This document shows positions 17,203 through 18,946 of a stretch of 18,946 bases of DNA, piece after piece. This stretch comes from Tetmemena sp. SeJ-2015 (lineage: Eukaryota; Ciliophora; Spirotrichea; Sporadotrichida; Oxytrichidae). Each line of letters begins with the position of its first letter. Within the stretch, counting starts at the first letter, position 1. The stretch lies in the NCBI GenBank assembly GCA_027382625.1, contig JAJKFJ010024138.1:1-18946 (forward strand). Direction: 5' to 3'. The notes beneath the pieces are model-generated. The model ran no database searches. It was given only the letters and a program-made list of their open reading frames with translations, and was not told the origin of the DNA. A program made the position numbers and the translations under genes.

Positions 17203-18420
17203 TATTTCTATAACATAATGCTTCTATCCCTATCATTTAATTTTATTTCCAATTTTTGAAAATGAGTAGTAGTAGTTGAGTAATAGGCTCATCAGGTGGC
17301 TCTTTCTATATTTATAAGTTAAAAATGATTCATATAATGAGAAAAAACATTATAAACTTTTTATATTGTTTACTAGTATTCTATCACTGCTTGAACTATA
17401 AAAAATCTATAAAAGCGACTTAAACAATTCAGAAAGGAGCAATATATTTTTTTCTAATTTGAACACTGAAGTGAGTTTAGTAAATCTTTCAGATCAAGTA
17501 TATTTTGAGATCAATCAATAATTGAAAATCATACAATGATTGCATTTTTTAATTTTGAGATGCGGCATATATCTCTGAAGCCGTTAAGAAATCAATAATT
17601 GCTCCACTCCAGTTCTAATCTCTTTCCCATCTCATTCTCCCTCTCTTTATTTTTTAAGTTAAAATTTATTTGGATGACCTGTCAGGTGAGAAACAAAAGA
17701 TTCTCTGTTTTTGTTATCAAATAGGCTAAAAAGTGCACACCCGCTCTTAAGCTGCTTATTAAATTTTGACTATAAAAAGTGAGGAAACAGTCTTATCTTA
17801 ATTCTAATGTTAAAAGAAAGATTGATTATTGTAAAGAGTGGGGAGTACTGCTAAAGAGTGATATAAATATTGTGCGAAATGTAATGGAAATGTGATTATT
17901 CTTTTGTTATTATGGTTTTTGGGTGAAAAATTTGCCAAAATTGGGAATAAATTTTTAAAAATAGGCCAAAAGACTTTCTTTAATATTTTTAAGGACTACA
18001 AATTAAATTAAGCATTGGTGCCTTACAATAAAATAGTTTTTATAACATAGTCTAGATGTTGAATGAGAGAATATTTTCTGCGAAAAAATTAATTCCATAT
18101 CAATGTAAAAACTCATTTGGAATAGAATGCTTCCAGTTCTTAAATAAACTCAGTGTATAATTTGCAGCAGCTAATTAAATAAATATAAGAATATTATTGA
18201 GACTAAGTGGGAGGTGAGAGTGAGGGAAGGTGATTCGCATTTAATTTAAATAAAACGAAGCAATTGCCAGGAACACTAAGCAGGGGAATTATCACACTCA
18301 ATAAAATATAATTTTTCTCTTAATTAAGATAAGAAATATGCATCAGGATTTATTTATGTGCTTCAAACTTCAGCAATAATAAGGAACAAGCTTATATTTT
18401 AAATTGACAGCTATTTTAAA
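17203..18420. other. AT-rich spacer, no gene seen
   Basis: No frame with protein-like composition over more than about 40 codons. Small features only: (TAG)n at 17267-17277 and a short palindrome ACCTGTCAGGT near 17678. Confidence 0.55.
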
Positions 18421-18439
18421 AGTCAGATATAAAGAGTTT

Positions 18440-18580
18440 AGAACTTAGGGAGCTCAGATAGCTCGAAGGGAGGAGCCGCAGAAAAGCGGAAAAAAGAAGT
18501 TTCTCTAACTTTCAGATAGAGGGTCAGCTCTTTCTTGCTCCCTAGGGGAATTAATTTTGGAGACCACTAGACTCAGTGAC
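18440..18580. other. GC-richer patch with inverted repeats, possible MDS or RNA
   Basis: TAGGGAGC at 18446-18453 pairs with GCTCCCTA near 18537-18544; CCGC-AGAAAA-GCGG forms a small hairpin inside. One + frame is open over the same span to TGA 18577 (LGSSDSSKGGAAEKRKKEVS). Coding and structured-RNA readings are both possible. Confidence 0.35.
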
Positions 18581-18781
18581 TTAGAGATGACGACAAAATT
18601 AAACCACAAAAGAAAAAATTTGACAGAGCAAGTATCATTAAATAAACAGCATGATTTTTTGTTGTTGAGTTTACTTAGGTTTAATTTCTTAGCTGAAATA
18701 ATCTCGCCTTGTTAAAAATGAAATCTGAATAAGAGAAATCTATAAATTGCTCTTCATTTTTTATTGATTGTTATATAAGAT

Positions 18782-18946
18782 AGAGTTGACCACACATTTA
18801 TATATCTGCTGTCTTTGTTCTTTCTTAATGCTGAGACTTATATTACGTCCCTTTCAGAGTCCTCTTCTACTTTGAGAAATATTTATAGATGTTCTTATTA
18901 TCAAATGAATACTTGTTAGGATGTGTTTGGTTTTAGTTAGCTGTCC
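18782..18946 (+). CDS. Possible gene 6 (5' part): secreted or membrane protein, runs off the end
   Basis: One + frame is open from about 18722 to the last base. It contains a hydrophobic stretch FIYLLSLFFLNA followed by a Ser/Cys-rich part (ETYITSLSESSSTLRNIY, then CSYYQMNTCQDVFG). This resembles a signal peptide and the start of an ectodomain. No ATG lies directly upstream in frame, so the initiator is presumably on another MDS. The fragment is too short to identify. Confidence 0.4.

Noticed and set aside
1..18946. Paramecium- or Euplotes-type IESs
   Set aside because: The repeats are of many sequences and 3-9 bp, not a constant TA, and TGA acts as stop, unlike Euplotes.

Overview
ORGANISM AND DNA TYPE. 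Every convincing reading frame in this window uses TAA and TAG as glutamine and only TGA as stop. This is the nuclear code of many ciliates. The frames are not continuous. They are cut, usually every 100-400 bp, by short AT-rich insertions that begin and end with the same 3-9 bp word. Deleting the insertion plus one copy of the word restores the frame. The words differ at every site and are not a fixed TA as in Paramecium or Euplotes. That is the MDS/IES/pointer organisation of a hypotrich (stichotrich) germline micronucleus, as in Oxytricha or Stylonychia. I read the window as unprocessed micronuclear DNA of such a ciliate. No telomere repeat, rRNA or tRNA was recognised.

LAYOUT (all recognised genes on +). 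1-560: C-terminal part of gene 1, a multi-pass membrane protein. 561-2130: spacer with one possible orphan MDS (about 640-830) and a GC-rich island (1405-1900). About 2130-9288: gene 2, a large surface protein paralogous to gene 1, with beta-propeller-like units, a Thr-rich stalk, a cadherin-like domain, a long ectodomain and a multi-pass C-terminal half. 9289-10115: AT-rich spacer or IES. About 10120-14089: gene 3, a large protein with no recognised family; its 5' half is much richer in GC than anything around it, it has a (TAG)n polyglutamine tract inside a hairpin, and a Gln/Ser/Asn-rich C-terminal part. 14339-15622: gene 4, a two-EF-hand protein with one ordinary intron. About 15863-17202: gene 5, about 340 residues, unidentified. 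17203-18780: mostly AT-rich, with a structured or possibly coding patch near 18445-18580. About 18780-18946: start of a possible sixth gene running off the end.

HOW IT FITS TOGETHER. In the somatic macronucleus each gene would be excised, relieved of its IESs and placed on its own small chromosome, so neighbours need not be functionally linked. Genes 1 and 2 are paralogues, and their alignment independently confirms three IES positions. In total about 37 candidate IESs were located by eye. Those with pointers of 5 bp or more, or backed by the paralogue, are strong; those with 3-4 bp pointers are individually weaker, because I searched for repeats that restore frame. Some joints (3830/4225, 5085/5480, 5650-6030, 6170-6340, 7160-7285, 7812-8010) are unresolved, and MDS order within gene 2 may be scrambled.
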